Assembly: GCF_029887935.1 (NCBI RefSeq)
Contig: NZ_JARXRO010000016.1
Location: 140,281-204,280, forward strand
Origin: Luteimonas kalidii
GTDB lineage: Bacteria > Pseudomonadota > Gammaproteobacteria > Xanthomonadales > Xanthomonadaceae
DNA: 64,000 nucleotides
Direction of reading: 5' to 3'
A program made the translations under genes and the position numbers. The notes below the pieces were generated by a model. That model searched no databases. It was not told the origin of the DNA and was given only the letters and a program-made list of their open reading frames with translations. This document shows, one piece after another, positions 53,960 to 63,097 of this stretch; positions within the stretch are counted from its first letter, which is position 1, and each line of letters begins with the position of its first letter.

Positions 53960-55054
53960 ATGACGCTCGCGCTGCTGTTCGTCGCCGGCCTCGGGCTGCT
54001 GCTGCTCGGCGCCGAGGCCTTGGTGCGCGGCGCATCGCGGCTGGCGCTCGCCCTGGGGCTGGCGCCGATCATCGTCGGCCTGACCGTGGTCTCGATCGGC
54101 ACCAGCGCGCCGGAACTGGCGATCAGCGTCGGCGGTGCGCTGTCGGGATCGCCCGACCTCGCGCTCGGCAACGTGGTCGGCAGCAACATCGCCAACGTGC
54201 TGCTGGTGCTGGGTTTGGTGGCGCTGGTGACGCCTCTGGTCGTGCAGCGCCAGCTGGTGTGGCTGGACGTGCCGATCATGATCGGCGCCTCGCTGCTGTG
54301 CCTGGTGGTGGCGTTCGATGGCCGCATCGCGCGCTGGGAGGGAGGCGTGCTGCTGGCCTGCGCCATCGCCTACATCCTGTTCCTGGTGCGGCTGGCGCGG
54401 CGCAGCCCGGAGCAGGTGCCCGAGCCCTCGGGACTCGACGACGGTGCCTCCGCGAAGCCGGGGCTGTTGCGCCAGTGCGTCCTGATGGCGGTGGGACTGG
54501 CGATGCTGGTGGGCGGCGCACGGCTGCTGGTGCGCGCCGCCACGGAGATGGCCACGTCGCTGGGCCTGAGCGAGCTGATCATCGGCCTGACGGTGGTGGC
54601 GATCGGCACCTCGCTGCCGGAAATCGCGACCTCGGTCCTGGCCGCGCTGCGCGGCGAGCGCGACCTGGCGGTGGGCAACATCGTCGGCAGCTGCATCTTC
54701 AACCTGCTGCTGGTGCTGGGCGCGACCGCGCTGATCGCCGCCGACGGCGTCCCGGTGAGCCCGGTGGCGCTGCGCTTCGACCTGCCGGTGATGACCGCGG
54801 TCGCGGTCGCGTGCCTGCCGATCTTCTTCACCGGCCACTGCATCCAGCGCTGGGAAGGCGCCGTGTTCGTCGGCTACTACGTCGCCTACACCGCCTACCT
54901 GCTGCTCGCCGCCGCGCGCCACGCCGCGCTCGCCGACTTCCGCTTCGGCATGACCTACGTGGTCATCCCGCTCACCGTGCTCACCCTGGCCGCCGTCGTG
55001 CTCGACAGCCTCAAGGCGCGCCGGCTGGCCAGATCCTGCAAGGACTCCTCATGA
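53960..55054 (+). CDS. Sodium/calcium exchanger family antiporter (YrbG-like)
   Basis: 364 residues, about ten to eleven membrane helices in two inverted repeats. The alpha-repeats each carry a GTSxPE and GNxxGS pattern ([20 protein letters not shown] with [38 protein letters not shown] with [18 protein letters not shown]), which hold the ion-binding residues. It should exchange Ca2+ for Na+ or H+ at the inner membrane. It sits between purH and purD and overlaps the purD start by four bases (ATGA), so translation is coupled; the metabolic reason is not evident. Confidence 0.92.
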   Translation: MTLALLFVAGLGLLLLGAEALVRGASRLALALGLAPIIVGLTVVSIGTSAPELAISVGGALSGSPDLALGNVVGSNIANVLLVLGLVALVTPLVVQRQLVWLDVPIMIGASLLCLVVAFDGRIARWEGGVLLACAIAYILFLVRLARRSPEQVPEPSGLDDGASAKPGLLRQCVLMAVGLAMLVGGARLLVRAATEMATSLGLSELIIGLTVVAIGTSLPEIATSVLAALRGERDLAVGNIVGSCIFNLLLVLGATALIAADGVPVSPVALRFDLPVMTAVAVACLPIFFTGHCIQRWEGAVFVGYYVAYTAYLLLAAARHAALADFRFGMTYVVIPLTVLTLAAVVLDSLKARRLARSCKDSS

Positions 55055-56343
55055 AAGTACTGGTCATCGGCTCGGGCGGCCGGGAACATGCGCTGGCGTG
55101 GAAGCTGGCGCAGTCGCCGCGCGTGGACGAAGTGATCGTGGCGCCCGGCAACGCCGGCACCGCGACCGAGGCGAAATGCCGCAACGCGGCGGTGCGCGCG
55201 GACGATCTCGACGGGCTGCTGCACCTGGCCCGCGACGAGGGCGTGGCGCTGACCGTGGTCGGGCCCGAGGTGCCGCTGGTGGCCGGCGTGGTCGACCGCT
55301 TCCGCGACGCCGGCCTGCGCATCTTCGGCCCGACCGCCGCCGCCGCGCAGCTGGAAGGCAGCAAGGCCTTCGCCAAGGATTTCCTGCATCGCCACGGCAT
55401 CCCGACCGCGTTCTACGAAGTGCATACCGACGTCGATGCCGCGCTCGCGTACCTGCGTGAGAAAGGCGCGCCGATCGTGGTCAAGGCCGATGGCCTGGCG
55501 GCCGGCAAGGGCGTGATCGTGGCGATGACGCTGGCCGAGGCCGAGGCCGCGGTGCGCGACATGCTGTCGGGCAACGCCTTCGGCGACGCCGGCGCGCGGG
55601 TCGTGATCGAGGAGTTCCTGGACGGCGAGGAAGCCAGCTTCATCAGCATGGTCGACGGCACGACCGCGCTGCCCATGGCGACCTCGCAGGACCACAAGCG
55701 TGTCGGCGACGGCGACACCGGCCCCAACACCGGCGGCATGGGCGCGTACTCGCCCGCGCCGGTGGTGACGCCCGAGGTGCACGCGCGGGTGATGCGCGAG
55801 GTGGTGCAGCCCACCGTGGCCGGCATGGCCGCGGACGGCATGCCGTTCACCGGCTTCCTCTACGCCGGCCTGATGATCGACAGGACCGGGGCGCCGAAGG
55901 TGATCGAGTTCAACGTGCGCTTCGGAGATCCGGAAACGCAGCCGGTGATGCTGCGCCTCCAGTCCGACCTGCTGGACCTGATCGAAGCGGCGATCGGAGG
56001 CCGGCTGCACCAGGCGCAGGCGCAATGGAACCCGCGTCCTTCACTGGGCGTGGTGATGGCGGCGCGGCCATATCCGGACACGCCGATCACCGGCGATGTC
56101 ATCGAAGGCCTCGACACCGTTCCGATCGAGGCCAAGGTGTTCCATGCGGGCACCGCGCTGGACGCGGCGGGGTGCGTCGTCAGCGCCGGAGGTCGCGTGC
56201 TGTGCGTGACGGCGCTGGGCGACACCGTGGCGGATGCTCAGCGCGCTGCCTACGCGGGCGTCGACCGCATCCGCTGGGCCAATGCCTTCCACCGCAGCGA
56301 CATCGGATGGCGCGCGATCGCGCGCGAACGCGACGCCGGCTGA
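55051..56343 (+). CDS. purD: Phosphoribosylamine-glycine ligase
   Basis: 430 residues, ATP-grasp enzyme joining phosphoribosylamine and glycine. The N-terminus is [20 protein letters not shown]; the ATP-grasp core has VVKADGLAAGKGVIVAMT and, later, EFNVRFGDPETQPVMLRLQSD, where the Mg-binding Glu and Asn lie. An AAGGA precedes ATG 55051, which overlaps the antiporter stop. The purH and purD genes are functionally paired though interrupted by the antiporter. Confidence 0.95.
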   Translation: MKVLVIGSGGREHALAWKLAQSPRVDEVIVAPGNAGTATEAKCRNAAVRADDLDGLLHLARDEGVALTVVGPEVPLVAGVVDRFRDAGLRIFGPTAAAAQLEGSKAFAKDFLHRHGIPTAFYEVHTDVDAALAYLREKGAPIVVKADGLAAGKGVIVAMTLAEAEAAVRDMLSGNAFGDAGARVVIEEFLDGEEASFISMVDGTTALPMATSQDHKRVGDGDTGPNTGGMGAYSPAPVVTPEVHARVMREVVQPTVAGMAADGMPFTGFLYAGLMIDRTGAPKVIEFNVRFGDPETQPVMLRLQSDLLDLIEAAIGGRLHQAQAQWNPRPSLGVVMAARPYPDTPITGDVIEGLDTVPIEAKVFHAGTALDAAGCVVSAGGRVLCVTALGDTVADAQRAAYAGVDRIRWANAFHRSDIGWRAIARERDAG

Positions 56344-56347
56344 GCCG

Positions 56348-57466
56348 TCAGCCCGCGCTGCCGGTGGCCGCCAGCAGCGACTCGCCGTGCCCGCGCGGCG
56401 CGCTGCGCAGGTACTGCGGCGGCGCCGCGACCTGCGCGCCCAGTTCCGCGGCCGCATGCCACGGCCAGCGCGGGTCGTAGAGCATCGCGCGCGCCAGTGC
56501 GACCGCGTCCCCACGACCTTCGGCGAGGATCGCCTCGGCCTGCTGCGGTTCGGTGATCAGTCCCACCGCGACGACCGGCATGTCGACTTCGGACCGGATG
56601 GCCTCGGCGAACGGCACCTGGTAACCGGGCCCGGCCGCGATCCGCTGCGCCGGATGCAGGCCGCCGCTGCTGACATGCAGGTAGTGGCAGCCGCGTGCGT
56701 CCAGCGCCTGCGCCAGGGCGATGCTCTGCGCCAAGTCCCAGCCGCCCTCCACCCAGTCGGTGGCCGAGATGCGCACGCCCAGCGCCATCGACGCCGGCAG
56801 TGCCGCCGCCACCGCGTCGAACACGCGCAGCACCAGCCGCATGCGGTGCTCGAGGCCGCCGCCGTACGCGTCGGCGCGACGGTTCGACAGCGGCGAGAGG
56901 AACTGGTGCAGCAGGTAGCCGTGCGCGGCATGCAGTTCGATCAGGTCCAGGCCCAGACGCGCCGCGCGGCGGGCGCTGGCGACGAACGCCTCGACGATGG
57001 CGTCGATGCCGGCGCCGTCGAGCGCCTCGGGCAGCGGCTGGCCATCGTCGTAGGCCAGTGCAGAGGGGGCGACGGTCTGCCAGCCGTTCGGCTGCCCCGG
57101 CGCGATCGGCGCGCCACCGTGCTCCCAGGGGCGGTGCGTGGAGGCCTTGCGTCCTGCATGCGCGAGCTGCACGCCCATGCGCGTCGGCGACCAGCGTCGC
57201 ACGGTGGCCAGCGAGCGCGCGAACGCCGTTTCGGTGGCGTCGTCCCAGAGGCCGAGATCGGCCCAGCTGATGCGGCCGCGCGGCTCGACCGCGGTCGCTT
57301 CCGCGATCACCAGCCCCGCACCGGAGAGCGCCAGCGTCGCCCAGTGCTGCGTGTGCCAGTCGCAGGCCTCGCCATCGATCGACGAGTACTGGCACATCGG
57401 CGCGACCACGATGCGGTTGGGCAGCCGCAGCGGGCCAAGGTCGAGCGGCGAGAACAGGTGGGTCAT
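56348..57466 (-). CDS. NADH:flavin oxidoreductase, YqjM-like old yellow enzyme
   Basis: 372 residues. An OYE barrel with C25 in PMCQYSSIDG, the FMN-modulating Cys of the YqjM (class III, thermophilic-like) subgroup, the substrate-anchoring His pair in ELHAAHGYLLHQFLSP, the QLAHAGRKAST loop, and the FMN-phosphate region VVAVGLITEPQQAEAILAEG. It should reduce activated C=C bonds of enones or nitro compounds with NAD(P)H. The physiological substrate is unknown. It follows the DOPA dioxygenase-like gene by 29 bp on the same strand and may share its message. Confidence 0.9.
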   Translation of the reverse strand: MTHLFSPLDLGPLRLPNRIVVAPMCQYSSIDGEACDWHTQHWATLALSGAGLVIAEATAVEPRGRISWADLGLWDDATETAFARSLATVRRWSPTRMGVQLAHAGRKASTHRPWEHGGAPIAPGQPNGWQTVAPSALAYDDGQPLPEALDGAGIDAIVEAFVASARRAARLGLDLIELHAAHGYLLHQFLSPLSNRRADAYGGGLEHRMRLVLRVFDAVAAALPASMALGVRISATDWVEGGWDLAQSIALAQALDARGCHYLHVSSGGLHPAQRIAAGPGYQVPFAEAIRSEVDMPVVAVGLITEPQQAEAILAEGRGDAVALARAMLYDPRWPWHAAAELGAQVAAPPQYLRSAPRGHGESLLAATGSAG

Positions 57467-57495
57467 GCAGGGTCCGGCATCGGTCGTGGACAGGA

Positions 57496-58356
57496 TCAGA
57501 CGTTCGCGTCTTCGGGCGGCAGGCGGCTGTCGATCGGCGCGGCGCCGTCGCGATTCGCCGCGCCGGACGGGCAGCGCGCGTCGAGCGCGTACGAGGTCAT
57601 CGACAGCGAGCCGTAGGCGTAGCCGTCCACCAGCGTGTCCGCGGGCCTGCCGGAGGCGGCCGCCAGCCCTGCGACGTAGAGCAGCGGCAGGAAATGGTCG
57701 GGCGTGGGCACCGCCAGACGGTAGTCCGGATGCGACTGCAGCGACGGCACCTCGTGCGGGCGCTCGAGCATCAGTTCGCGCGCGCGTTCGTCGAAGCGGC
57801 GCGACCAGTCGAACGCGCCGTCCGGCTGCTGCCAGTCGATCGCGCGCAGGTTGTGGACCACGTTGCCGCTGCCCAGCACCAGCACGCCGCGCGCGCGCAG
57901 CGCGGCCAGCTTCGCGCCCAGCGCGAGATGCCAGTCGACCGGCTTGCGGGTGTCGATCGACAGCTGCACCACCGGTATGTCGGCGTCCGGAAACGCGTGC
58001 ACCAGCACCGACCAGGTGCCGTGGTCGATGCCCCAGCTGTCGACGTCGGCGCCGACCCGGTCAGGTTGCGCCAGGTCCGCCACCTCTTCCACCAGCCCGG
58101 GCAGGCCGGGCGCGGGGTACTGCACGTCGAACAGCGCCTGCGGGAAGCCGAAGAAGTCGTGGATGGTGCGCGGCCGCGGCATCGCCGTGACGGCGAGCAC
58201 GCTGGTGTACCAGTGCGCCGATACTGCGAGGATCGCGCGCGGGCGCGGCACCGAGGCACCGAACGCGCGCCAGGCCTCGGTGTAGCGGTTGCGCTCGAGC
58301 GCGTTCATCGGGCTGCCGTGGCCGAGGAAGGCGGCGGGCATCAGCGGCTTGTCCAT
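57496..58356 (-). CDS. ygiD: DODA-type extradiol aromatic ring-opening dioxygenase
   Basis: 286 residues. The class III extradiol (LigB-like) metal His set is visible: H13 in [12 protein letters not shown]48 in [10 protein letters not shown]168 in [11 protein letters not shown] and H221 in [10 protein letters not shown]. This pattern matches YgiD/DODA, which cleaves dihydroxyphenylalanine or related catechols and is zinc-dependent in the YgiD branch. No aromatic pathway genes are adjacent, so the role is open. The OYE gene is the next one on the strand. Confidence 0.9.
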   Translation of the reverse strand: MDKPLMPAAFLGHGSPMNALERNRYTEAWRAFGASVPRPRAILAVSAHWYTSVLAVTAMPRPRTIHDFFGFPQALFDVQYPAPGLPGLVEEVADLAQPDRVGADVDSWGIDHGTWSVLVHAFPDADIPVVQLSIDTRKPVDWHLALGAKLAALRARGVLVLGSGNVVHNLRAIDWQQPDGAFDWSRRFDERARELMLERPHEVPSLQSHPDYRLAVPTPDHFLPLLYVAGLAAASGRPADTLVDGYAYGSLSMTSYALDARCPSGAANRDGAAPIDSRLPPEDANV

Positions 58357-58643
58357 GGCGCGACTCCTGGCGGCCGGGGGCCTGCGGACACTCTAGCAAT
58401 CGCCCGCATCGCCGCGGCCACGGCGGACGGAACGGTGCGTCCGTCCCGGCCGTCGCGCGCGGCGCCCTTCGCGCGCTCCGCACCGTGCGCGCCAGCGTGG
58501 CCCGTTGATGCGACGGAGCGCGACCGCAGCCGGTGCCGGTGCACGTGGACGCGACCACCGGGCGCGCCTCGCGCGACGCGGCCAGCGCGGTGACGCCGCG
58601 CACGCGCCAGCGGCTACACTCGCCGCGTCCCGCTGGAGGCCGC

Positions 58644-60587
58644 ATGGCGCACGTCCCCGAGCCACCCGTCACCGACCACCACTCGCAGTTCGACCTGCTG
58701 CGCCAGCGCCGCTTCCTGCCCTACTTCACGGTGCAGGCGCTGGGCGCGTTCAACGACAACGTCTACCGCCAGGCGATCATCGGCCTGCTCGGCGCGATGG
58801 CGCTCGCCGGCACGCTCTCGGCCGACACCCGCGCGCTGTACACCCAGCTCGCACCGGCGATCTTCATCCTGCCCTACTTCCTGTTCTCGGCCACTGCCGG
58901 ACAGATCGCGGAGAAGCTCGAGAAACAGCGCCTGATCGTGATCACCACGGCGATGGAGATCGCGATCATGTCGCTGGCCGCGGTCGGCTTCGTGCTGCAG
59001 AACATGCCGCTGCTGCTGGTGGCGCTGTTCTGCACCGGGCTGCAGTCGACCCTGTTCGGACCGGTGAAGTACTCGATCCTGCCTTCGGTGCTGCGGCCGG
59101 AGGAACTGACCGGCGGCAACGGCCTGGTCGAGATGGGCACCTCGATCTCGATCCTGCTGGGCATGATCTTCGGCGGCTCGATCTTCCTGCTCGCCGGCGC
59201 CGCCGGGCCGTACGTGGCCGCGGTGTCGATCATCGTGCTGGCGATCGCCGGCAACCTGGTCGCGCGCCGCATCCCGCGCGTGGATGCGGGCGAACCGGGC
59301 CTGGCGGTGAGCTGGAACGTGGCGCGTGAGTCGCTGCGCATCTGGAAGCTCACCCGGCGCCAGCCGGCGGTGCGCAACGCGGTGCTGGGCGTGTCGTGGT
59401 TCTGGTTCATCGGCACCGTGCTCACCGCGCAGCTGCCGATGTACGCCGAGACCAACCTGGGCGGCACCCAGGCGCTGTACATCTTCGCCCTGGCGCTGTT
59501 CTCGATCGGCGTCGGCGCGGGCTCGCTGCTGTGCGAGAAACTCTCGGGGCGCACGGTCGAGATCGGCCTGGTGCCGCTGGGCGCATTCGGCGTCAGCGCC
59601 TTCATGCTCGATCTGTACTTCGCGCGCCCGGGCCAGGCGCTGGCGGCCGGTCTGTCGGTGGCGCAGTTCGCAGGCGCGCCGGGCAGCTGGCGGATCATCC
59701 TCGACCTCACCGGCATCGGCCTGTTCACCGGTTTCTTCGTGGTGCCGCTGTTCGCGCTGATCCAGAGTCGCACGCCGCGCGCCGAGCTGGCGCGGGTGAT
59801 CGCCGGCATGAACATCCAGAACGCTGCGTTCATCGTCGCCGCGGCGATGATCGGCATCGCCTTGCAGCAGCTGCTGGGCTGGTCGATCCCGCAGCTGTTC
59901 CTGGCGCTGGCCATCGCCAATGCACTGGTCGCGATCTGGATCTTCAGCATCGTGCCCGAGTTCTTCATGCGCTTCGTCAGCTGGCTGATGGTGCGCACGC
60001 TGTACCGCCTGGAGCTGCACGGCATCGAGAAACACGTCCCGGACGAAGGCCCGGCGCTGCTGGTGTGCAACCACGTCAGCTACATGGACGCGCTGATCCT
60101 GGGCGCCACCATCCCGCGCCCGGTGCGCTTCGTGATGTACCACCGCATCTTCAACGTGCCGGTGATGCGCTGGATCTTCCGCACCGCGCGCGCGATCCCG
60201 ATCGCCGGCGCACGCGAGGACCCGGCGCTGATGCAGCGCGCGTTCGACACCATCGACGCGGCGCTGGCCGAGGGCGAGCTGGTGTGCATCTTCCCCGAAG
60301 GCGCGCTGACGAAGGATGGGAGCATCGCGCCGTTCAAGTCGGGCGTCGAACGCATCCTGCGCCGTGCAGCCGAGGCCGGGCGCCCGGTGCCGGTGGTGCC
60401 CATGGCGCTGCGCGGGATGTGGAGCAGCATGTGGAGCCGGCGCGATTCCCGGATCGGGCGCATGCGCGTGCCGCGGAGGTTCCGCGCGCACGTGGGGGTC
60501 GTCGCGGATGCGCCGGTCGGCGATCCGATGGTGACCGCGGAGCAGCTGGAGGCGCGGGTGCGGGCCTTGCGCGGGAGCGCGGAATAA
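58644..60587 (+). CDS. MFS-acyltransferase (PlsC-type) fusion protein
   Basis: 647 residues. Residues about 20-430 form an MFS/LplT-like transporter (start PYFTVQALGAFNDNVYRQAI, a hallmark of lysophospholipid transporters). Residues about 440-647 are a PlsC-type acyltransferase with NHVSYMD (catalytic H477-x4-D482) and FPEGALT (F550-G553). It should flip lysophospholipid inward and re-acylate it at the inner membrane. Related Aas-LplT proteins usually also carry an AMP-binding acyl-ACP synthetase domain, which is absent here. The ATG at 58644 follows CTGGAGG. It is divergent from ygiD and followed by a 109-bp tandem repeat. Confidence 0.9.
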   Translation: MAHVPEPPVTDHHSQFDLLRQRRFLPYFTVQALGAFNDNVYRQAIIGLLGAMALAGTLSADTRALYTQLAPAIFILPYFLFSATAGQIAEKLEKQRLIVITTAMEIAIMSLAAVGFVLQNMPLLLVALFCTGLQSTLFGPVKYSILPSVLRPEELTGGNGLVEMGTSISILLGMIFGGSIFLLAGAAGPYVAAVSIIVLAIAGNLVARRIPRVDAGEPGLAVSWNVARESLRIWKLTRRQPAVRNAVLGVSWFWFIGTVLTAQLPMYAETNLGGTQALYIFALALFSIGVGAGSLLCEKLSGRTVEIGLVPLGAFGVSAFMLDLYFARPGQALAAGLSVAQFAGAPGSWRIILDLTGIGLFTGFFVVPLFALIQSRTPRAELARVIAGMNIQNAAFIVAAAMIGIALQQLLGWSIPQLFLALAIANALVAIWIFSIVPEFFMRFVSWLMVRTLYRLELHGIEKHVPDEGPALLVCNHVSYMDALILGATIPRPVRFVMYHRIFNVPVMRWIFRTARAIPIAGAREDPALMQRAFDTIDAALAEGELVCIFPEGALTKDGSIAPFKSGVERILRRAAEAGRPVPVVPMALRGMWSSMWSRRDSRIGRMRVPRRFRAHVGVVADAPVGDPMVTAEQLEARVRALRGSAE

Positions 60588-60683
60588 GGCGTTCGCGTTC
60601 GCTGGCGCGCGAGGCCGTGCCGCGGGCGTGGTCTTTGGCGCGATGCCGTCCGTGGTGGGAGTGCGTGGCCTCCGGACACCCCG

Positions 60684-60705
60684 GCCCGCACATCCTTGTG
60701 CGGGC
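60684..60705. terminator. Hairpin 1 at the tandem repeat boundary
   Basis: GCCCGCACA (60684-60692) and TGTGCGGGC (60697-60705) pair with loop TCCT. It lies in a convergent gap, so it may end transcripts from both sides; no T-run follows. Confidence 0.5.
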
Positions 60706-60792
60706 GTTCGCTGACGCTGCGCGGCATGCGGCGGGCGTGATCTTTGGCGCGATGCCGTCCATGGCGGAAGTGCGCGGCCTCCGGACACCCCG

Positions 60793-60814
60793 GCCCGCAC
60801 ATCCGTGTGCGGGC
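60793..60814. terminator. Hairpin 2 at the tandem repeat boundary
   Basis: GCCCGCACA (60793-60801) and TGTGCGGGC (60806-60814) pair with loop TCCG, differing from hairpin 1 only in the loop. Retention of both stems while the loop changes suggests the stem is the constrained part. Confidence 0.5.
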
Positions 60815-60850
60815 GTTCGCTGACGCGCGAGGCAGTGCCTCGCAAGCGCG

Positions 60851-61768
60851 TCAGCTCACCCATCCTCCGATGACGAACAGGGCGATGACGGCGAGCCACA
60901 GCAGCAGTGCACGCCAGGCCAGGCTCATCGCGTCGCGCAGTTCCGGCAGCGGACCGAGCGTGTGCACCAGCGCCGTGCCCGGGGCGACGCCGGACACGGC
61001 GTAGTCCTCGGCCTCGTCCGCGAGTTCGCTGCGCACGCCCGCGCGGCCCGCGGCGGCCAGGAAGCCGGGATCGGGTCGCAGCGACGCGCCGCCCGCCTCC
61101 TTCCAGGCGCCGACCACCACGTCGAAGTCGCCCACCAGCGCCAGTGCCAGCGTCGCCAGCTGGGCCGGCAGCCAGTCGAGCACATCCAGCAGCGCCCGCG
61201 CACCAGCCACCAGTGCGGCCGGCAGTCGCGCCGCGATCGCGTCCTCGGCGGTGATCGCGCACAGGCGGTACCCCAACGCACCGACCGGCCCCAGCAGCAC
61301 GAACCAGAACAGCACGCCGAACCAGCGCCGCAGCGCCGCCTCGAATACCCCGCCGACCAGCGCCGACGGACGCAGCCCGGCCTGCTCCCGGCGGCCCTCC
61401 GGCCACAGTCGGGCTGCGGCCGCGCGCCGGGCGTCGGCATCGGGCGCGGCGAGGATCGCCTCGACGTCGCGATCAAGGTCGCGTGGCCCCCACGCGTGGA
61501 ACAGCACCAGCACCGCGAACAGCAGCCAGGGCAGGCCGAAGGACACGTCGTGCAGCCACCATTGCACCAGCGCGACCAGCAGCAGCCAGGGCGCGATCGC
61601 CAGCACGATGCCGAACCGGCCACGCCACGCCGCGCTGGCGCCGATGCGCGCATCCAGCCAGCCGAGCCAGGCGCGATACCAGCCATGTTCACGCAGGACC
61701 GCGGTCAGCTCGCGCGCGACGTGCCCCAGCACCAGGGCGACCACGACCGCGAGCAGGGTGGCGAACAT
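60851..61768 (-). CDS. ampE: AmpE-like membrane protein
   Basis: 305 residues with several hydrophobic segments: an N-terminal span (MFATLLAVVVALVLGHVARE), more spans at about 55-90, a central one (VLFWFVLLGPVGALGYRLC) and a C-terminal one (WRALLLWLAVIALFVIGGWV). WFGVLFWFVLLGPVGALGYR is the conserved AmpE/CobD-like stretch. AmpE has been described as a membrane partner of the amidase AmpD in beta-lactamase induction, but its exact role is uncertain. No ampD is next to it here. It precedes nudC on the same message side, with nudC ending 9 bp upstream. Confidence 0.82.
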   Translation of the reverse strand: MFATLLAVVVALVLGHVARELTAVLREHGWYRAWLGWLDARIGASAAWRGRFGIVLAIAPWLLLVALVQWWLHDVSFGLPWLLFAVLVLFHAWGPRDLDRDVEAILAAPDADARRAAAARLWPEGRREQAGLRPSALVGGVFEAALRRWFGVLFWFVLLGPVGALGYRLCAITAEDAIAARLPAALVAGARALLDVLDWLPAQLATLALALVGDFDVVVGAWKEAGGASLRPDPGFLAAAGRAGVRSELADEAEDYAVSGVAPGTALVHTLGPLPELRDAMSLAWRALLLWLAVIALFVIGGWVS

Positions 61769-61777
61769 GGCGCGATT

Positions 61778-62668
61778 CTAGGCGCTTTCGCCCGCATGCC
61801 AGCGCTCCACCAGCCAGCGCGAGATCGACAGCCGCGGCGACAGCAGCAGGCCCGAATCGCGGGTTTCGCCACGCAGCGCGGCACCGACTTCTTCGCGCGT
61901 GAACCAGCGCGCGTCCTCGAGTTCGGCATCGCTGGGCCGCGGCTCGTCCGGTTCGGCCTCTGCGACGAAGCCGAGCATCAGCGACGACGGGAACGGCCAC
62001 GGCTGCGAGGCCAGGTAACGGCAGCGGCGCACCCGCACCGCCGATTCCTCGAACACCTCGCGCATCACCGTCTGTTCCAGCGTCTCGCCCGGCTCGACGA
62101 AGCCGGCCAGGGTCGAATAGCGACGCGGTGGCCACCCGGCCTGGCGCCCAAGCAGCAGCCGGGCACCGTCGCTCACCGCGACGATCACCGCCGGGTCGGT
62201 GCGCGGATAGTGCTCGATTGCGCAGGCGTCGCAGCGGCCCAGCCACCCCGCGCGCTCGAACCGCAGCGGCTGGCCGCACGCCCCGCAGTGGCGATGTCGC
62301 GCGCGCCAGTGCAGCACGGCGCGCGCCTGGGCGAAGGCGGTGGCTTCGCGCACGGGCCAGTCGGCCGCGGCTGTGCGCAGATCGACGCGCGCTGTCGCCG
62401 CCCCGACGGACGCGTCCACCGCGGCGAACCAGGCGCGACCGCTCTCGACCCCCAGCAGCACGGCCTCCGGGCGCAGGCCCGGGTACGCCGCGCCGAGGTC
62501 ATCGGGCGCACTGCCGTCGGGACCGGCCAGCGCCCGGCCGTCGGCGTCGAGCCGCAGCAGGCGCGCCTGCGGCCACAGTCCGTCGAGACGGGCCGCGTCG
62601 CTGCGCATGAATTCGGCGCGGTCGAGCGCGCCCTCGACGAAGGCGAACGGCGGGATCGCGCCGGGCAT
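61778..62668 (-). CDS. nudC: NAD+ diphosphatase NudC
   Basis: 296 residues. A zinc ribbon (C128, C131, C146, C149) precedes the Nudix box at 189-211, GFVEPGETLEQTVMREVFEE then SAV, in which the usual EExG is EESA. The NudC-specific SQPWPFPSS (221-229) follows. It hydrolyses NAD(H) and removes NAD caps from RNA 5' ends. It begins five bases after the erpA stop, so it is likely co-transcribed. Confidence 0.93.
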   Translation of the reverse strand: MPGAIPPFAFVEGALDRAEFMRSDAARLDGLWPQARLLRLDADGRALAGPDGSAPDDLGAAYPGLRPEAVLLGVESGRAWFAAVDASVGAATARVDLRTAAADWPVREATAFAQARAVLHWRARHRHCGACGQPLRFERAGWLGRCDACAIEHYPRTDPAVIVAVSDGARLLLGRQAGWPPRRYSTLAGFVEPGETLEQTVMREVFEESAVRVRRCRYLASQPWPFPSSLMLGFVAEAEPDEPRPSDAELEDARWFTREEVGAALRGETRDSGLLLSPRLSISRWLVERWHAGESA

Positions 62669-62673
62669 CGGGC

Positions 62674-63036
62674 TCAGACGGTGAACGACGACCCGCAGCC
62701 GCAGGTCGATTTCGCGTTCGGGTTGCGGATGGTGAACTGCGCGCCGTGCAGGCTCTCGGTGTAGTCGACCGCGGCGCCCATCAGGTACTGCAGGCTGAGC
62801 GGGTCGACCACCAGCGTGACACCGTCGGTGGTCACGGCCAGGTCGTCCTCGGCCTGCTGCTCGTCGAACTCGAATCCGTACTGGAACCCCGAGCAACCGC
62901 CGCCTTGGATGTAGACGCGCAGCTTGAGCGCCGGGTTGCCCTCTTCGGCGATCAGCTCGCGCACCTTGCCCGCGGCCGCGGGGGTGAAATCCAGCGGGCG
63001 CTGGAGCGAGAGGTAGTCGGGGGCGGGCGTGGACAT
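62674..63036 (-). CDS. erpA: Iron-sulfur cluster insertion protein ErpA
   Basis: 120 residues. A-type carrier Cys residues are C48 ([14 protein letters not shown]), C112 and C114 ([11 protein letters not shown]). The start [20 protein letters not shown] is typical. ErpA passes Fe-S clusters to apo-enzymes. I take ATG 63036; an ATG 14 codons upstream is possible but not supported by a ribosome site. The gene lies 61 bp after a coiled-coil protein on the same strand. Confidence 0.95.
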   Translation of the reverse strand: MSTPAPDYLSLQRPLDFTPAAAGKVRELIAEEGNPALKLRVYIQGGGCSGFQYGFEFDEQQAEDDLAVTTDGVTLVVDPLSLQYLMGAAVDYTESLHGAQFTIRNPNAKSTCGCGSSFTV

Positions 63037-63097
63037 GCGCTCAGGATGGGGGGCGCACGCGGCGACTTCAAGCGCCACGACTGCGCGCGAGGGCGCT

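Larger units (their letters stand above)
60595..60832 (+). repeat. 109-bp tandem direct repeat (about 2.2 copies)
   Basis: Two 109-bp units (60595-60703 and 60704-60812) and a partial third (60813-60832) share over 80% of their bases by eye, including TCTTTGGCGCGATGCCGTCC and GGCCTCCGGACACCCCGG. Each ends with a GCCCGCACA...TGTGCGGGC hairpin at the unit boundary. It fills the convergent gap between the fusion gene and ampE. No protein reading on either strand is convincing. Confidence 0.85.
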
